A DNA stretch of 64,000 nt from Apilactobacillus nanyangensis (lineage in GTDB: Bacteria > Bacillota > Bacilli > Lactobacillales > Lactobacillaceae). The notes below the pieces were generated by a model. It did no database searches, was not told the origin of the DNA, and saw only the letters and a list, made by a program, of their open reading frames with translations. Position numbers and translations under genes: made by a program. Below, in pieces: positions 17,733-26,737 of the stretch; the stretch's first letter is position 1; each line of letters begins with the position of its first letter. The stretch spans positions 34,953-98,952 of the forward strand of contig NZ_BOLX01000006.1 in NCBI RefSeq assembly GCF_016861915.1. The letters run 5' to 3'.

Positions 17733-18065
17733 AACGTAATAAATTCTGTCCTTACCCTTTATAAATCCTTTATTTCCAATGTAGTTATTATATTCGAAAC
17801 CACTAACGTTTAATATTCTATATACAGATTTAAAAAATGAACATTTAAAAATTACGTCTTCATTGTTATTTACACCAAACGTTTCATAATCCGTATCTGG
17901 TTGGTTCAAATCATGATAATCAGTCAATTCATTTAACATTGCATCATAAGCTACATAAGACATTTTCCAATCATATTTTGGATATGTAATAACGTAATCC
18001 GGATTGTCATAACTTCTTAAATCTTCTTTGTAAGATTCACATGCAACTTCAGTAATATCTTTCAT
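17712..18065 (-). CDS. hypothetical protein in the accessory island
   Basis: A 117-residue protein. The ATG at 18065 has AGGAGC upstream, preferred to a longer frame. It is rich in Tyr, Asp and Asn and soluble, with no recognised domain. A basic C-terminus (GKDRIYYVIKKAVK) ends inside the terminator stem. Position next to the restriction gene is the only context. Confidence 0.5.
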   Translation of the reverse strand: MKDITEVACESYKEDLRSYDNPDYVITYPKYDWKMSYVAYDAMLNELTDYHDLNQPDTDYETFGVNNNEDVIFKCSFFKSVYRILNVSGFEYNNYIGNKGFIKGKDRIYYVIKKAVK

Positions 18066-18224
18066 CAAAAAAGCTCCTATAATTAGCATTTAACTAATTA
18101 TAGATCGATGATTTATAAAATAAAAAAGCCTTTCTTACACGAGATGGGAAAGCTCTATAAAGAAACGCCTTATAAAGAATTAAATTGTTCTAAAGCGTTT
18201 CAAAAGGATTAATCATCCCCAACG

Positions 18225-18243
18225 AAACTACATAGTAGTTTCA
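18225..18243. repeat. short perfect inverted repeat
   Basis: GAAACTAC-ATA-GTAGTTTC lies between two minus-strand genes. There is no T run, so it is not an obvious terminator; it may be an operator. The surrounding 18066-18269 holds no ORF with a ribosome binding site. Confidence 0.4.
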
Positions 18244-18269
18244 TAATTATGAATAATCAATAATCTTGC

Positions 18270-19010
18270 CTAATATGTGACAAATTTAGAAAATCCATAT
18301 ATTCTATCCGATTTATTAATAAATCTTTTGTATATCTTATCTTCATCAAGCAAAGTATTATTTTTAAGATGTTTGTAATAATAAATATATTTATTATTAA
18401 GCAATTCTCTAATTGGTTCTCTTACTTTGTTATATGTGTTGTACAAAACTCCAGGTGAAAAAACAATATATTTAACACCTATATATTTCGCATATAATTC
18501 AAAACTTTTAACAATAGAATCAAATAATTCTTTTTCATAATATTTAAAATCAAAGTCTATAATTTTAAATACTAATTCTCCATCTTCCATTGTTATTCTG
18601 ATGTTTCCAAGGAATGTATTCTTTCTTCTCCACTTCATCTTAATATTTATACATGAATTTCTACTATATGGATCAATTTGAAAAAATCCTCTTGTTTCAT
18701 CATATAAAATCTTTTTAAATTCTGATATGTTTTTTTCATTAAAAGCCACACTACCTATTTTTTCAAACATCATTTGCGCATACCCTACCTTTTCACCAAA
18801 TTCTTCTTTTTGTATATTCAATGATTCGCAAATTTTATTTTTAATATATGATGTGGTTTTATTATATGGGTTCATTCTGATTCTATAAATCGTACTTCTG
18901 GGGATACCTGATATTCTGGATAAATAAGAGCTACTTATATTATTTTTTGTCATTATTTCATCTAATTTATTTCTAAATACAGGCTTTCTATAAATATCAA
19001 ATTGTTTCAT
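18270..19010 (-). CDS. helix-turn-helix DNA-binding protein, unknown C-terminal domain
   Basis: A 246-residue protein. The ATG at 19010 has CGGAG 8-9 nt upstream. Residues about 14-60 contain a Xre/Cro-like helix-turn-helix (ISSSYLSRISGIPRSTIYRI). The remaining 180 residues are rich in Lys, Tyr and Ile, with MKWRRKNTFLGNIRITMEDGE-type strands that suggest an alpha/beta domain I cannot name. It may regulate itself or neighbours in the island. Extremely AT-rich, consistent with horizontal acquisition. Confidence 0.65.
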   Translation of the reverse strand: MKQFDIYRKPVFRNKLDEIMTKNNISSSYLSRISGIPRSTIYRIRMNPYNKTTSYIKNKICESLNIQKEEFGEKVGYAQMMFEKIGSVAFNEKNISEFKKILYDETRGFFQIDPYSRNSCINIKMKWRRKNTFLGNIRITMEDGELVFKIIDFDFKYYEKELFDSIVKSFELYAKYIGVKYIVFSPGVLYNTYNKVREPIRELLNNKYIYYYKHLKNNTLLDEDKIYKRFINKSDRIYGFSKFVTY

Positions 19011-19102
19011 TATTTCATCTCCGATAAAAATTTTAAATTTATAATAGTATCTAAAAAATAATTTAACAACAGTCATTTACTTGCAACAAAACGTCAAAAA
19101 AT

Positions 19103-19137
19103 AAAAAAGAATGTTGATAAATCAACATTCTTTTTTC
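19103..19137 (-). terminator. terminator of the gene at 19168
   Basis: AAAAAAGAATGTTGAT-N2-ATCAACATTCTTTTTT, a long perfect stem. Confidence 0.85.
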
Positions 19138-19167
19138 ATTCTAATTAAAATATTTTATTGGTTTTTA

Positions 19168-19395
19168 CTAATCTTCAAAAAAACTGTCCTTATCAATCGT
19201 ATCAATTGTAGATTCGATAAAAAGTAAAACTATTGAAAGAATAAAGGTAACAATTGCCGTTACTCTTCTTAATGTAGTGGATGGTCCATTAAAGAAGCTA
19301 TCCCAAATTAAGAAGGATGTAATTGTTAAAGAGAAAAATACTAGTTGTACTCTTAGAAATGCGAAAAACATTTGTGACTTAGATGTAGGTTCCAT
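19168..19395 (-). CDS. small two-helix membrane protein
   Basis: A 75-residue protein with two hydrophobic helices (about 12-31 and 42-60) and an acidic tail (DTIDKDSFFED). The start is an ATG behind CGGAGTAAATACG. No family recognised. It follows the gene at 19444 on the same strand, separated by a GC-rich hairpin. Confidence 0.6.
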   Translation of the reverse strand: MEPTSKSQMFFAFLRVQLVFFSLTITSFLIWDSFFNGPSTTLRRVTAIVTFILSIVLLFIESTIDTIDKDSFFED

Positions 19396-19415
19396 CGTAT
19401 TTACTCCGTTTCATA

Positions 19416-19442
19416 TGTATTCCCCGCTTGCACGGGGGAAAG
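19416..19442. other. GC-rich hairpin between two small genes
   Basis: CCCCG-N6-CGGGG within GTATTCCCCGCTTGCACGGG. It superficially resembles half of a type I-E CRISPR repeat, but only one copy exists. It most likely acts as an mRNA hairpin separating the two genes. Confidence 0.4.
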
Positions 19443-19443
19443 A

Positions 19444-19638
19444 TTACCATTTGAACAAGTTGAAAGTTGTCTTGTGGTATACCTTGTTATATAACGCCTT
19501 ATGTGGATTATTAATCCATCCCATACCCTTCTTACCATAGTATGGGTTAATAGCACGCTTTAGTGATCGCACAGCGCGGCCCCTAGTGCGTGCTGATAAT
19601 GACTTTTTCCAACTTGGTGTTCTAACACCATATTTCAT
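19444..19638 (-). CDS. small basic conserved-looking protein
   Basis: A 64-residue, strongly basic protein with MKYGVRTPSWKKSLSARTRG, many Lys and Arg, and ending NKVYHKTTFNLFKW. From memory it resembles a small uncharacterised protein found in many lactobacilli, sometimes labelled phage-related, but this is not certain. Starts at 19638 or 19647 are possible; 19638 leaves room for a weak AAGAAG ribosome binding site. Nucleic-acid binding is plausible from charge alone. Confidence 0.6.
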   Translation of the reverse strand: MKYGVRTPSWKKSLSARTRGRAVRSLKRAINPYYGKKGMGWINNPHKALYNKVYHKTTFNLFKW

Positions 19639-19704
19639 GTCTATCATCTTCTTTTTTATAGGCTAATGTAATTATACAACTTATCTAATAATTTAAAAGC
19701 AAAT

Positions 19705-19737
19705 GAAAAAAGCACACATTATTGTGTGCTTTTTCTA
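19705..19737 (-). terminator. trp operon terminator
   Basis: GAAAAAGCACACA-N4-TGTGTGCTTTTTTC on the minus strand immediately after trpA. Confidence 0.88.
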
Positions 19738-20511
19738 TTCAATAATTGCTTGTTTAATTTCGCTGGCATATTCCTTTAGACGCTTAGGTGCATCTTGTTT
19801 ATCCTCTTCGACGATTCTGACAAACGAACTACCGATGATGACACCGTCGGAGATTTGATTCATTTCACTCGCTTGTTTAGCCGAATGAATTCCAAAGCCG
19901 ATGGCGACTGGAACGTCAGTATATTCCTTTATCTTTTGGACAATTCCGGATAGGTAACTGGAGAATTCATCCCTCTCACCCGTCACCCCCAGTGAAGATA
20001 CCAGGTAAATGAATCCTTTAGCGTGTTGCACCAAACGTTGAATTCGATCATCTGAATTCAATGTCACTAGTGGCACAAGTGCTAAATCATGCTTATCGAT
20101 AAATGGTAATAATTCATCTTGTTCTTCGTAAGGCAGGTCCGGAATGATTAGTCCACTCACCCCGTGAGTTTCACATTGACGACAAAATTCATCGTAGCCG
20201 TATTGGAGGACGACGTTTAGATAGGTCAAAAAGACCAGTGTAATATCGGTTCGTTGATGAATCTCATCGACCATCTCAAAGACCTTATCCATTGGTAATT
20301 CACCGTCTGCCAAAGCGCGTAAGTCAGCGCGCTGAATGACCGGACCGTCGGCGACGGGGTCAGAAAACGGAATCCCAATTTCGACAACATCGGCGCCACC
20401 TTCGGACAATGCGACCACGTTTTGAATCGTAGTATCAATATCAGGGTCGTTGGCAACAACGTATCCAACTAACTTATTACCACCTTGCATGGTTTCAACT
20501 AATTTATTCAT
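19735..20511 (-). CDS. trpA: tryptophan synthase alpha chain
   Basis: A 258-residue protein of normal TrpA length. It splits indole-3-glycerol phosphate into indole and glyceraldehyde 3-phosphate in the alpha2beta2 complex. Diagnostic segments are [20 protein letters not shown] (catalytic Glu near 42), DLPYEEQDE (catalytic Asp near 125), [13 protein letters not shown] and [12 protein letters not shown]. Its start overlaps the 3' end of trpB by 8 nt, indicating translational coupling. It is the last gene of the trp operon. Confidence 0.96.
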   Translation of the reverse strand: MNKLVETMQGGNKLVGYVVANDPDIDTTIQNVVALSEGGADVVEIGIPFSDPVADGPVIQRADLRALADGELPMDKVFEMVDEIHQRTDITLVFLTYLNVVLQYGYDEFCRQCETHGVSGLIIPDLPYEEQDELLPFIDKHDLALVPLVTLNSDDRIQRLVQHAKGFIYLVSSLGVTGERDEFSSYLSGIVQKIKEYTDVPVAIGFGIHSAKQASEMNQISDGVIIGSSFVRIVEEDKQDAPKRLKEYASEIKQAIIE

Positions 20512-21694
20512 TTACGTCAACTCCTCTGTATTTACCAATTGCGGCGACATCCTTATCACCACGTCCGGAAAGTGTACATATAATTGTTTGATCCTTACTC
20601 ATCTTAGGTGCCAGTTTTCTTACATATGCGACAGCATGACAGCTTTCAATCGCGGCGACGATTCCTTCAGTTCTGGCGATATATTCAAACGCATCGACAG
20701 CTTCATCATCGGTGATACCGACATATTGCGCACGACCCGATTTGGCTAGTGCGGCATGTTCTGGCCCAACACCTGGATAATCTAGGCCAGCGGAAATTGA
20801 ATATACCGGTTTGATTTGACCCGTTTCGGTCTGTAGGAAGATTGACTTCATGCCATGAAAGACCCCTTCACTACCACATTCTAAGGTAGCCGCCGTTAAT
20901 TCGGTCTCAACACCCTTACCAGCTGCTTCAACACCAATCAGTTGAACTGATGGATCATCGATGTAGTTCGCAAAGCTTCCGATGGCATTGCTTCCACCAC
21001 CGACACAGGCAACGATTGCATCAGGTAACTTGTTGTTAATCTTTTTGAACTGTTCCTTAGATTCCTTACTAATCACACTTTGGAAATCACGAACCATCAT
21101 TGGATATGGATGTGGTCCGGTTGCTGAACCCATCACGTAGAATGTGTCATCTGTACGGGCGGAAAACTCTTGTAACGCCGCATTAATCGCATCCTTTAAC
21201 ACCATTGAACCAGATGTTACTGAGTTCACCTTAGCTCCTAGTAATTCCATTCGATAAACATTTAGTTTTTGGCGGTCAGTGTCTTCTTTGCCCATAAAGA
21301 TTTCACATTCCATCCCGAACAATGCCGCGATGGTTGCAGTGGCCACACCGTGTTGGCCAGCACCAGTTTCCGCAATCAATCTAGTCTTCCCCATGCGTTT
21401 AGCTAAAAGTGCTTGACCAATCACGTTATTAATCTTGTGAGCACCGGTATGATTTAGGTCTTCGCGTTTGAAGTAGATTTGCGCACCACCTAAGTCTTCA
21501 GTCATGCGTTTAGCGTATGACAAAAGTGATGGGCGGTTAGCGTAATTATTCAATAAGTCCTGTAATTCCGCTTGGAACTCAGGATCGTGTTTTGCCTTAT
21601 CGTATTCATCCGCCATTTTATTTAATTCATTCATTAATGTTTCTGGAACGTATTGACCACCGTACTCAGCGAATCTTCCGTCTTTATTAGTCAT
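20504..21694 (-). CDS. trpB: tryptophan synthase beta chain
   Basis: A 396-residue PLP enzyme that condenses indole with serine. The PLP lysine lies in [15 protein letters not shown] (Lys at about 86); the phosphate-binding GGGSNAIG and the GVGPEHAAL and LSGRGDKDV segments are intact. The start is an ATG behind TTAAGGAGGAATCACT. Spaced 12 bp after trpF and overlapping trpA, inside the T-box-controlled operon. Confidence 0.97.
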   Translation of the reverse strand: MTNKDGRFAEYGGQYVPETLMNELNKMADEYDKAKHDPEFQAELQDLLNNYANRPSLLSYAKRMTEDLGGAQIYFKREDLNHTGAHKINNVIGQALLAKRMGKTRLIAETGAGQHGVATATIAALFGMECEIFMGKEDTDRQKLNVYRMELLGAKVNSVTSGSMVLKDAINAALQEFSARTDDTFYVMGSATGPHPYPMMVRDFQSVISKESKEQFKKINNKLPDAIVACVGGGSNAIGSFANYIDDPSVQLIGVEAAGKGVETELTAATLECGSEGVFHGMKSIFLQTETGQIKPVYSISAGLDYPGVGPEHAALAKSGRAQYVGITDDEAVDAFEYIARTEGIVAAIESCHAVAYVRKLAPKMSKDQTIICTLSGRGDKDVAAIGKYRGVDVNE

Positions 21695-21706
21695 AGTGAT
21701 TCCTCC

Positions 21707-22279
21707 TTAATTATTGTGAGCAATTGCCACAATTGCTTTTACTAATTCAATATCCTTTTTACCGTCGGCTTCCACTCCACGACTGACATCAATCGCAAAT
21801 GGTTTGGTAGCATCGATTGTCTGCTGTGCATTCTCAGGATTAATCCCTCCAGCCACAAACAAGTTCGAATCATCATTAGACAATTGATTTCTTGTGACGG
21901 TTGATGTCCGCGCATCGACCATTAGAAAGTCAGCATCGCGATTTCTATGTAGCTTATCTTCGTTAATCACGTCGATTACCGGAATGCTTAAGTCGGTTCT
22001 GATTCGTTTTATATCCTCAGACTTTTCGCTACCGTGTAACTGTGCGATTTGAATAATCTTTTCTTCCGCCAACTGTTTGATTAATTTAAACGGTGCGTCT
22101 ACAAAGACGCCCACCGCTGGAATATTGGCATTCACTTCTCGCCTAATTTGTCTGGCCGTATCAATATCGACTAGATGACTCCCGCTGGCAAAGACTAAGC
22201 CAAAGTAATCTGGTTTAGTCTGATTGATAATCTCAGCCTCTTTTAGTTTTGTAATTCCGCATATTTTGATTTTGACCAT
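21707..22279 (-). CDS. trpF: phosphoribosylanthranilate isomerase
   Basis: A 190-residue TIM-barrel enzyme. KICGITK (catalytic Cys near 7), PDYFGLVFASGSHLVD, VGVFVDAP, LMVDARTS (catalytic Asp), AGGINPEN and IDVSRGVEADGKKD are all family signatures. It is slightly shorter than usual (about 200) but complete. It converts PRA to CdRP. The start codon overlaps the trpC stop (TAATG). Confidence 0.95.
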   Translation of the reverse strand: MVKIKICGITKLKEAEIINQTKPDYFGLVFASGSHLVDIDTARQIRREVNANIPAVGVFVDAPFKLIKQLAEEKIIQIAQLHGSEKSEDIKRIRTDLSIPVIDVINEDKLHRNRDADFLMVDARTSTVTRNQLSNDDSNLFVAGGINPENAQQTIDATKPFAIDVSRGVEADGKKDIELVKAIVAIAHNN

Positions 22280-23061
22280 TATGCATCACCTTGTATCTTT
22301 TTAATAAACTCAGTCGGACTATCTGACTTCATCAATGTCTCACCAATTAAGACGCCGTTAACGCCAATTTCTTGTAGTTTTTCGGTATCATCAATACTTT
22401 TGACGCCACTTTCTGCGATGAAAATAATATCGTTTGGCACCTTTTTACGTAGGTTAATACTGTTTTCAAACGAGACGGTGAAGTCCTTTAAATTGCGGTT
22501 ATTCACGCCAATCATTTGAGCACCAATCGACAAGGCGATTGCTACTTCTTCTTCATCGTGAGCCTCGACTAATACAGCTAGGCCTAGTTCATGGGATAAA
22601 TCGAAGTATTGTTTTAACTGGTTCTTAGAAAGAATTGCCACAATCAACAAGATGATTTTGGCACCGGTAGCGCGTGCTTGATAGATCATGTATGGATTGA
22701 TGATGAAGTCCTTTCTGAGTGTGACTGCATCGATTGTTTGGTTAATTTCCTTGAGATAGGAAATATCACCCTTGAAGTATTTTGGTTCCGTCAAAACGGA
22801 AATCGCGGTCACGTCAGCTTCACTGTACTGTTTAGCAATGCCGATGTAATCGAGGGTGTCGACGATTTGTCCCTTAGATGGGGACGCCTTTTTGATTTCG
22901 CCAATCACGTGCATCCCTGGTCTTCTAAATCTTTCATAGACGTCGTTTGGATTAATCGAAGCCATCTTTTCTACCGACTGTTTTAAATCAGCTAGCGAGA
23001 CCATCGATTGTTCATGTTCAGTTCTTTCTTGTGTCGCTTCGACCAAATCATCTAATATCAT
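22279..23061 (-). CDS. trpC: indole-3-glycerol phosphate synthase
   Basis: A 260-residue protein. Signature segments are GEIKKASPSKGQI (catalytic Lys), AISVLTEPKYFKGD, LRKDFIINPYMIYQARATGA, VLVEAHDEEE, IGVNNRNLKDF and AESGVKS. It converts CdRP to indole-3-glycerol phosphate. The start is an ATG behind GGAGGTAAGTCG. It directly precedes trpF in the standard order. Confidence 0.96.
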   Translation of the reverse strand: MILDDLVEATQERTEHEQSMVSLADLKQSVEKMASINPNDVYERFRRPGMHVIGEIKKASPSKGQIVDTLDYIGIAKQYSEADVTAISVLTEPKYFKGDISYLKEINQTIDAVTLRKDFIINPYMIYQARATGAKIILLIVAILSKNQLKQYFDLSHELGLAVLVEAHDEEEVAIALSIGAQMIGVNNRNLKDFTVSFENSINLRKKVPNDIIFIAESGVKSIDDTEKLQEIGVNGVLIGETLMKSDSPTEFIKKIQGDA

Positions 23062-23072
23062 CGACTTACCTC

Positions 23073-24071
23073 CTAATACGCTAATAGTTCGTCTAACAAC
23101 TTTCTGGTTTTTCCTGAATCAATGGCTTCTTGGGCCATTTCGATACCCTGTTGAATTGAAACATCCGGTCTGTACGTGTTAATTGCTAGTCCAGCGTTTA
23201 ACAACACAACGTCTCGTTTCGCCCCCTGTTTACCATCGATAATGTCACGGGTAATTTGAGCATTATCTTCTGGAGTCCCACCGACAATCTCTTCTTTGGC
23301 ATAACGCTTCAAGCCAAACCGTTCGGGGGTAATCTCGTCCTCACTAATCACGCCATCGACAATGTTGACCACCTTGGTTGGTGCTGAGATGGAGGCTTCA
23401 TCCAATCCGTCGGTACCAAAAATCACCTTTCCGTTGGTCACACCTAGTTGAATCAATGTCTTAGCCAATGGCATTAACAATGCTTCATCATAAACTCCTA
23501 GGACTTGTTTCTTGGCATGAGCCGGATTGGCTAATGGGCCTAAGACATTGAAGATAGTTCTAATCCCCAAAGTCTTTCGTACCGGTGCTACAAAACGCAT
23601 TGCTTGGTGATACTTTTGGGCGAATAGGAAACAGAAATTTTTATCGGCTAACATCTTTTCGCTTTCAGCTTGAGTAAGGTTGATGTTAAAGCCGAGTGCT
23701 TGAAGCATGTCGGCTGCACCACTCTTGGAAGATGCAGCACGGTTACCGTGTTTAACGACTGGAATCCCCAGGCTGGCTAGGACTAATCCAGTGGTGGTTG
23801 AAATGTTGAATGAATTGGAATGATCGCCGCCGGTTCCAACGATGTCGATGGCATCGATTTGGCTGTCGAATTCGGCAGCGTGGTCACGCATGGAAGCAGC
23901 CGCTCCGGCAATCTCTTCGATGTTTTCTCCCTTGATGCTTAGACTGGTTAAGAAGGATGAAATCTCGATGTCACCAGTCTTACCATCCATTACTTCATTC
24001 ATCACGTCATTCATTTCGTCGTATGTTAAATCTTGTTGGTCTGTTAATTTTTTAATTGCGGAATTAATCAT
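23073..24071 (-). CDS. trpD: anthranilate phosphoribosyltransferase
   Basis: About 332 residues. The PRPP-binding signature DIVGTGGDHSNSFNIST is clear, followed by VVKHGNRAASSKSGAADMLQALG and LGPLANPA, all typical of TrpD. It transfers phosphoribose to anthranilate. The ATG at 24071 is spaced correctly from AAAGGA; an ATG at 24080 is too close to it. Located between trpG and trpC. Confidence 0.95.
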   Translation of the reverse strand: MINSAIKKLTDQQDLTYDEMNDVMNEVMDGKTGDIEISSFLTSLSIKGENIEEIAGAAASMRDHAAEFDSQIDAIDIVGTGGDHSNSFNISTTTGLVLASLGIPVVKHGNRAASSKSGAADMLQALGFNINLTQAESEKMLADKNFCFLFAQKYHQAMRFVAPVRKTLGIRTIFNVLGPLANPAHAKKQVLGVYDEALLMPLAKTLIQLGVTNGKVIFGTDGLDEASISAPTKVVNIVDGVISEDEITPERFGLKRYAKEEIVGGTPEDNAQITRDIIDGKQGAKRDVVLLNAGLAINTYRPDVSIQQGIEMAQEAIDSGKTRKLLDELLAY

Positions 24072-24086
24072 GTCATCCATTCCTTT

Positions 24087-24668
24087 CTACTTAGCTAATT
24101 TAAAAAAGTTCAAAAATATTTGTTGAGCCGCTGATTGGTCGGTCATGATAGATTCTGGGTGGAATTCAACACCGTAGACATGGTTTTGTTCATCCGCCAC
24201 GGCTTGAACGGTTCCATCACTACCCCTGCCAATTACGTTCAAGTTGTTAGGAATACTTTCTTCATCAATCACCAGTGAGTGGTATCTGCCGATTGTGAAG
24301 TGACTGGGACAATTGGCGAAGATGTCATTGTCTGAAATTTGTTCCATCATGTCGGTTTTACCATGCATAATTTCCGGTGCGTTGGTCACTTGGGCACCGT
24401 ATACTTCACCGATGGCTTGATGACCTAGGCAAACGCCCAATACCGGTACCTTGCCGACAGCCGCCTTTAATACTTCGTTCATGTTTCCGGCGTCTTCTGG
24501 ACGACCTGGTCCTGGTGATAATATCAATGCTGTTAAATCAGGTCTGTCTAAATCGGCGACTGTCACTTCGTCGTTTTTTAGCACCACAATTTCTTGATCG
24601 ACTAATTTACCGATTTCTTGCACAAGATTAAATGTAAAACTATCGTAGTTATCAATTAATAAAATCAT
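24087..24668 (-). CDS. trpG: anthranilate synthase glutamine amidotransferase component
   Basis: A 193-residue class I glutamine amidotransferase. It contains ILLIDNYDSFTFN at the start, the oxyanion strand LSPGPGRPEDAG, the nucleophile motif VLGVCLGHQAIGE (Cys near 80) and EFHPESIMT (His/Glu triad). It supplies ammonia to TrpE. It overlaps the 3' end of trpE by 17 nt, so subunit translation is coupled. It could also serve 4-amino-4-deoxychorismate synthesis, but position argues for TrpG. Confidence 0.95.
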   Translation of the reverse strand: MILLIDNYDSFTFNLVQEIGKLVDQEIVVLKNDEVTVADLDRPDLTALILSPGPGRPEDAGNMNEVLKAAVGKVPVLGVCLGHQAIGEVYGAQVTNAPEIMHGKTDMMEQISDNDIFANCPSHFTIGRYHSLVIDEESIPNNLNVIGRGSDGTVQAVADEQNHVYGVEFHPESIMTDQSAAQQIFLNFFKLAK

Positions 24669-26100
24669 GTTGGGCCTCCACTTCTTTAATCGCGTCCATA
24701 ATTACTCTGCTTTTATTTTCAAATTCGTGAAACTCTTGGTCAGCATCACTACTGGTCACAATTCCCGCACCGGCATGTACAACCAAATTGTCATCTTGTT
24801 TGTAGGCCAATCTAATGCCGATACATAAATCCAGGTCGCCATCGAAATCGATATAACCAATTCCGCCTCCGTAAATTCCTCGTTTGCGCTGTTCCAATTC
24901 TCTAATGATTTGCATCGCGGATAATTTAGGTGCTCCCGACAGTGTTCCGGCCGGTAATGTCTTTGCGATGATATCGATTGGTGTGATGTCTTTTTTCGCA
25001 ATCCCCTCTACCTTGGACCCCAAATGCATCACGTTTGAGAACTTCAATAGTTCCATGTACTTAGTGACCTTGACGGTGCCAATCTCACTGATGTTTCCGA
25101 CATCGTTTCTCCCTAAATCAACCAACATGTTGTGTTCAGATTGTTCCTTAGGACTATGTCTTAATTCATCGGCGAAGAAGTCATCTTCTTCTTTGGTCTT
25201 GCCTCGTCTTCTGGTTCCGGCTAGCGGATAACTAAACAACTTATCGTCAGTCTTTTGAATTAACGTTTCTGGCGATGCCCCAATTGCTTCAAACTGGTTA
25301 TGGGCAAAATAGAAATGATATGGTGAGTAAATGTTTTCCTCTAGGTATTTTCCGACGTTAATTAGTGATCCCTTCGCCTTAGTTTGATATGGGTTCGATA
25401 AAATCATTTGAAAGATATCACCGTTGTAAATGTGTTTCTTGACCGCATCAACTTTTTGACTGAATTCATCTCGTTGGAATTGATTTTCAAACGTTTCTAC
25501 GATGTCGACATATTCTGTGGTTTCGACATTCTCGTTTAAAATGTGTTTTAACCTTTCAGCAAAATGCTTTAGCTCTGCTCTTGTTTCATCAAAAAGTGAT
25601 TCGAATCGATTGCTTGAAATCAATTTGGTTAACGTAACTTCATGATTGTGATAGTTGATTGTGATGTCAGGTTCGAACAGTTCAATATCTTGTAACCCTA
25701 AATCATCGTGAGTTTTCGGTAGATGGTTATTGGCGTACTTGGAAAAGTCATAGCCGAAGTAACCAATCAACCCTGTGTGAAATCCATCTACAGTTTTAAT
25801 TGTTTGATGACGTTGATAGTAATCATTTAAAAAATCGATTGGATTTTGTTTCGTTTCGTAGGTATTATCTTTTTCCTTCACCACGATTCTGTTATCCAAG
25901 ACGGTAATTGTTTTCTTTGGTTTCACTATTACTGTGATTGTATTTCCATCATCGTGGCTGAATACCATCGATTGCTGATGGTTAGGGTCAATTGCTTCAA
26001 CAATCTTGTAAGGGTTAAAACTATCAATGCTAAATTGATAGCTCACCGGTAGGTATTGATAATGACTAATGTGATTTTGTAACTCTTCTTTGGTCAACAA
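24652..26100 (-). CDS. trpE: anthranilate synthase component I
   Basis: About 482 residues. The chorismate-binding domain is clear: GDIFQMILSN, IGASPETLIQ, PLAGTRRRGKT, ELRHSPKEQSEHNMLVDLGRNDVG, PAGTLSGAPKLSAM and YGGGIGYIDFDGD. A TTG at 26100 (GAGGTG 6 nt upstream) is the likely start; a GTG at 26109 overlaps that site. The N-terminal tryptophan feedback motif LLES of many TrpE proteins appears replaced by KIVEA, so feedback sensitivity is uncertain. First gene behind the T-box. Confidence 0.95.
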   Translation of the reverse strand: MLTKEELQNHISHYQYLPVSYQFSIDSFNPYKIVEAIDPNHQQSMVFSHDDGNTITVIVKPKKTITVLDNRIVVKEKDNTYETKQNPIDFLNDYYQRHQTIKTVDGFHTGLIGYFGYDFSKYANNHLPKTHDDLGLQDIELFEPDITINYHNHEVTLTKLISSNRFESLFDETRAELKHFAERLKHILNENVETTEYVDIVETFENQFQRDEFSQKVDAVKKHIYNGDIFQMILSNPYQTKAKGSLINVGKYLEENIYSPYHFYFAHNQFEAIGASPETLIQKTDDKLFSYPLAGTRRRGKTKEEDDFFADELRHSPKEQSEHNMLVDLGRNDVGNISEIGTVKVTKYMELLKFSNVMHLGSKVEGIAKKDITPIDIIAKTLPAGTLSGAPKLSAMQIIRELEQRKRGIYGGGIGYIDFDGDLDLCIGIRLAYKQDDNLVVHAGAGIVTSSDADQEFHEFENKSRVIMDAIKEVEAQHDFIN

Positions 26101-26109
26101 TGTGATCAC

Positions 26110-26465
26110 CTCGCAGATTTGATTGCATTAAAAAAATCCGCCCATAACAACGCAATTAATGCTTTGTTAAGGACGGATTTTCCCCGCGGTGCCACCTTAA
26201 TTAGATTAGACTACTCCAAATAAATGTATAGATGTTTATATCAAAATAGACTAATCCCTCCTCAGCGAGGTGCGTGTTCACACCCCCGGCAACTGACGTA
26301 TGCCCGACGTTTCTCCGTACTCAATTGCTTTTTCGGAAGAACCCTCCGTGGTCCATTTAACTGCCTGCGTTCGGTCGTATTCCCATCATCGACGACTCTC
26401 TGTGCGTGCACAACAATCTTGATCTCCACATCATTGGTTTTTTTATGGACGAATTATTTAATTGA
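26110..26465 (-). promoter_or_regulatory. tryptophan T-box riboswitch leader
   Basis: The T-box sequence AAGGTGGCACCGCGG lies at 26198-26184 on the minus strand. It is followed by a terminator, AAATCCGTCCTTAACAA paired with TTGTTATGGGCGGATTT plus T run (26181-26131). An AGAGAGTC Stem I element lies upstream, and a TGG followed by A at 26355-26353 fits a tryptophan specifier codon. Uncharged tRNA-Trp should stabilise the antiterminator and switch on trpEGDCFBA. Confidence 0.93.
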
Positions 26466-26469
26466 GTTC

Positions 26470-26497
26470 AGTTTACTCCCTGAATTTTAAAAGTCAA
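26470..26497 (-). promoter_or_regulatory. trp operon promoter
   Basis: TTGACT (-35) and TAAACT (-10), 16 bp apart on the minus strand, just upstream of the T-box Stem I. Confidence 0.6.
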
Positions 26498-26671
26498 CAA
26501 TTAAATTAGAAAACAATTAGATTTTATATTTGCAGGCATCCAACAAACTCTTTAATACCAATGAGTTTATATAACTAAAAAATGTTTAATTAAATAAAAA
26601 TTAGAGAAATGTTTGTATTTCGTTCACGCGTGTGGTTAAATGTATACAAATAACCAGGGAGGATTATCATT

Positions 26672-26737
26672 ATGAACAAGCAAATCCAACGTAAAAATTA
26701 TTATCGCGACTATTATTACGTAGACACATCTAAGTAG
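26672..26737 (+). CDS. tyrosine-rich leader peptide of tyrA
   Basis: A 21-codon ORF with an excellent ribosome binding site (CAGGGAGGATTATCATT before the ATG) and tandem TAG stops. It contains NYYRDYYYVDTSK: five Tyr codons within seven positions (26699-26719), far above chance in a 21-residue peptide. It is followed by mutually exclusive RNA hairpins and a terminator before tyrA. It therefore looks like a sensor of tyrosyl-tRNA charging, acting through ribosome stalling. The peptide itself probably has no function. Confidence 0.8.
   Translation: MNKQIQRKNYYRDYYYVDTSK

Noticed and set aside
18225..18243. Terminator between the genes at 17712 and 18270
   Set aside because: The perfect hairpin lacks a T run on either strand.
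19416..19442. Possible type I-E CRISPR repeat (GTATTCCCCGC..)
   Set aside because: Only one copy, no spacers and no cas genes; the 3' half does not match I-E repeats. A simple GC hairpin explains it.
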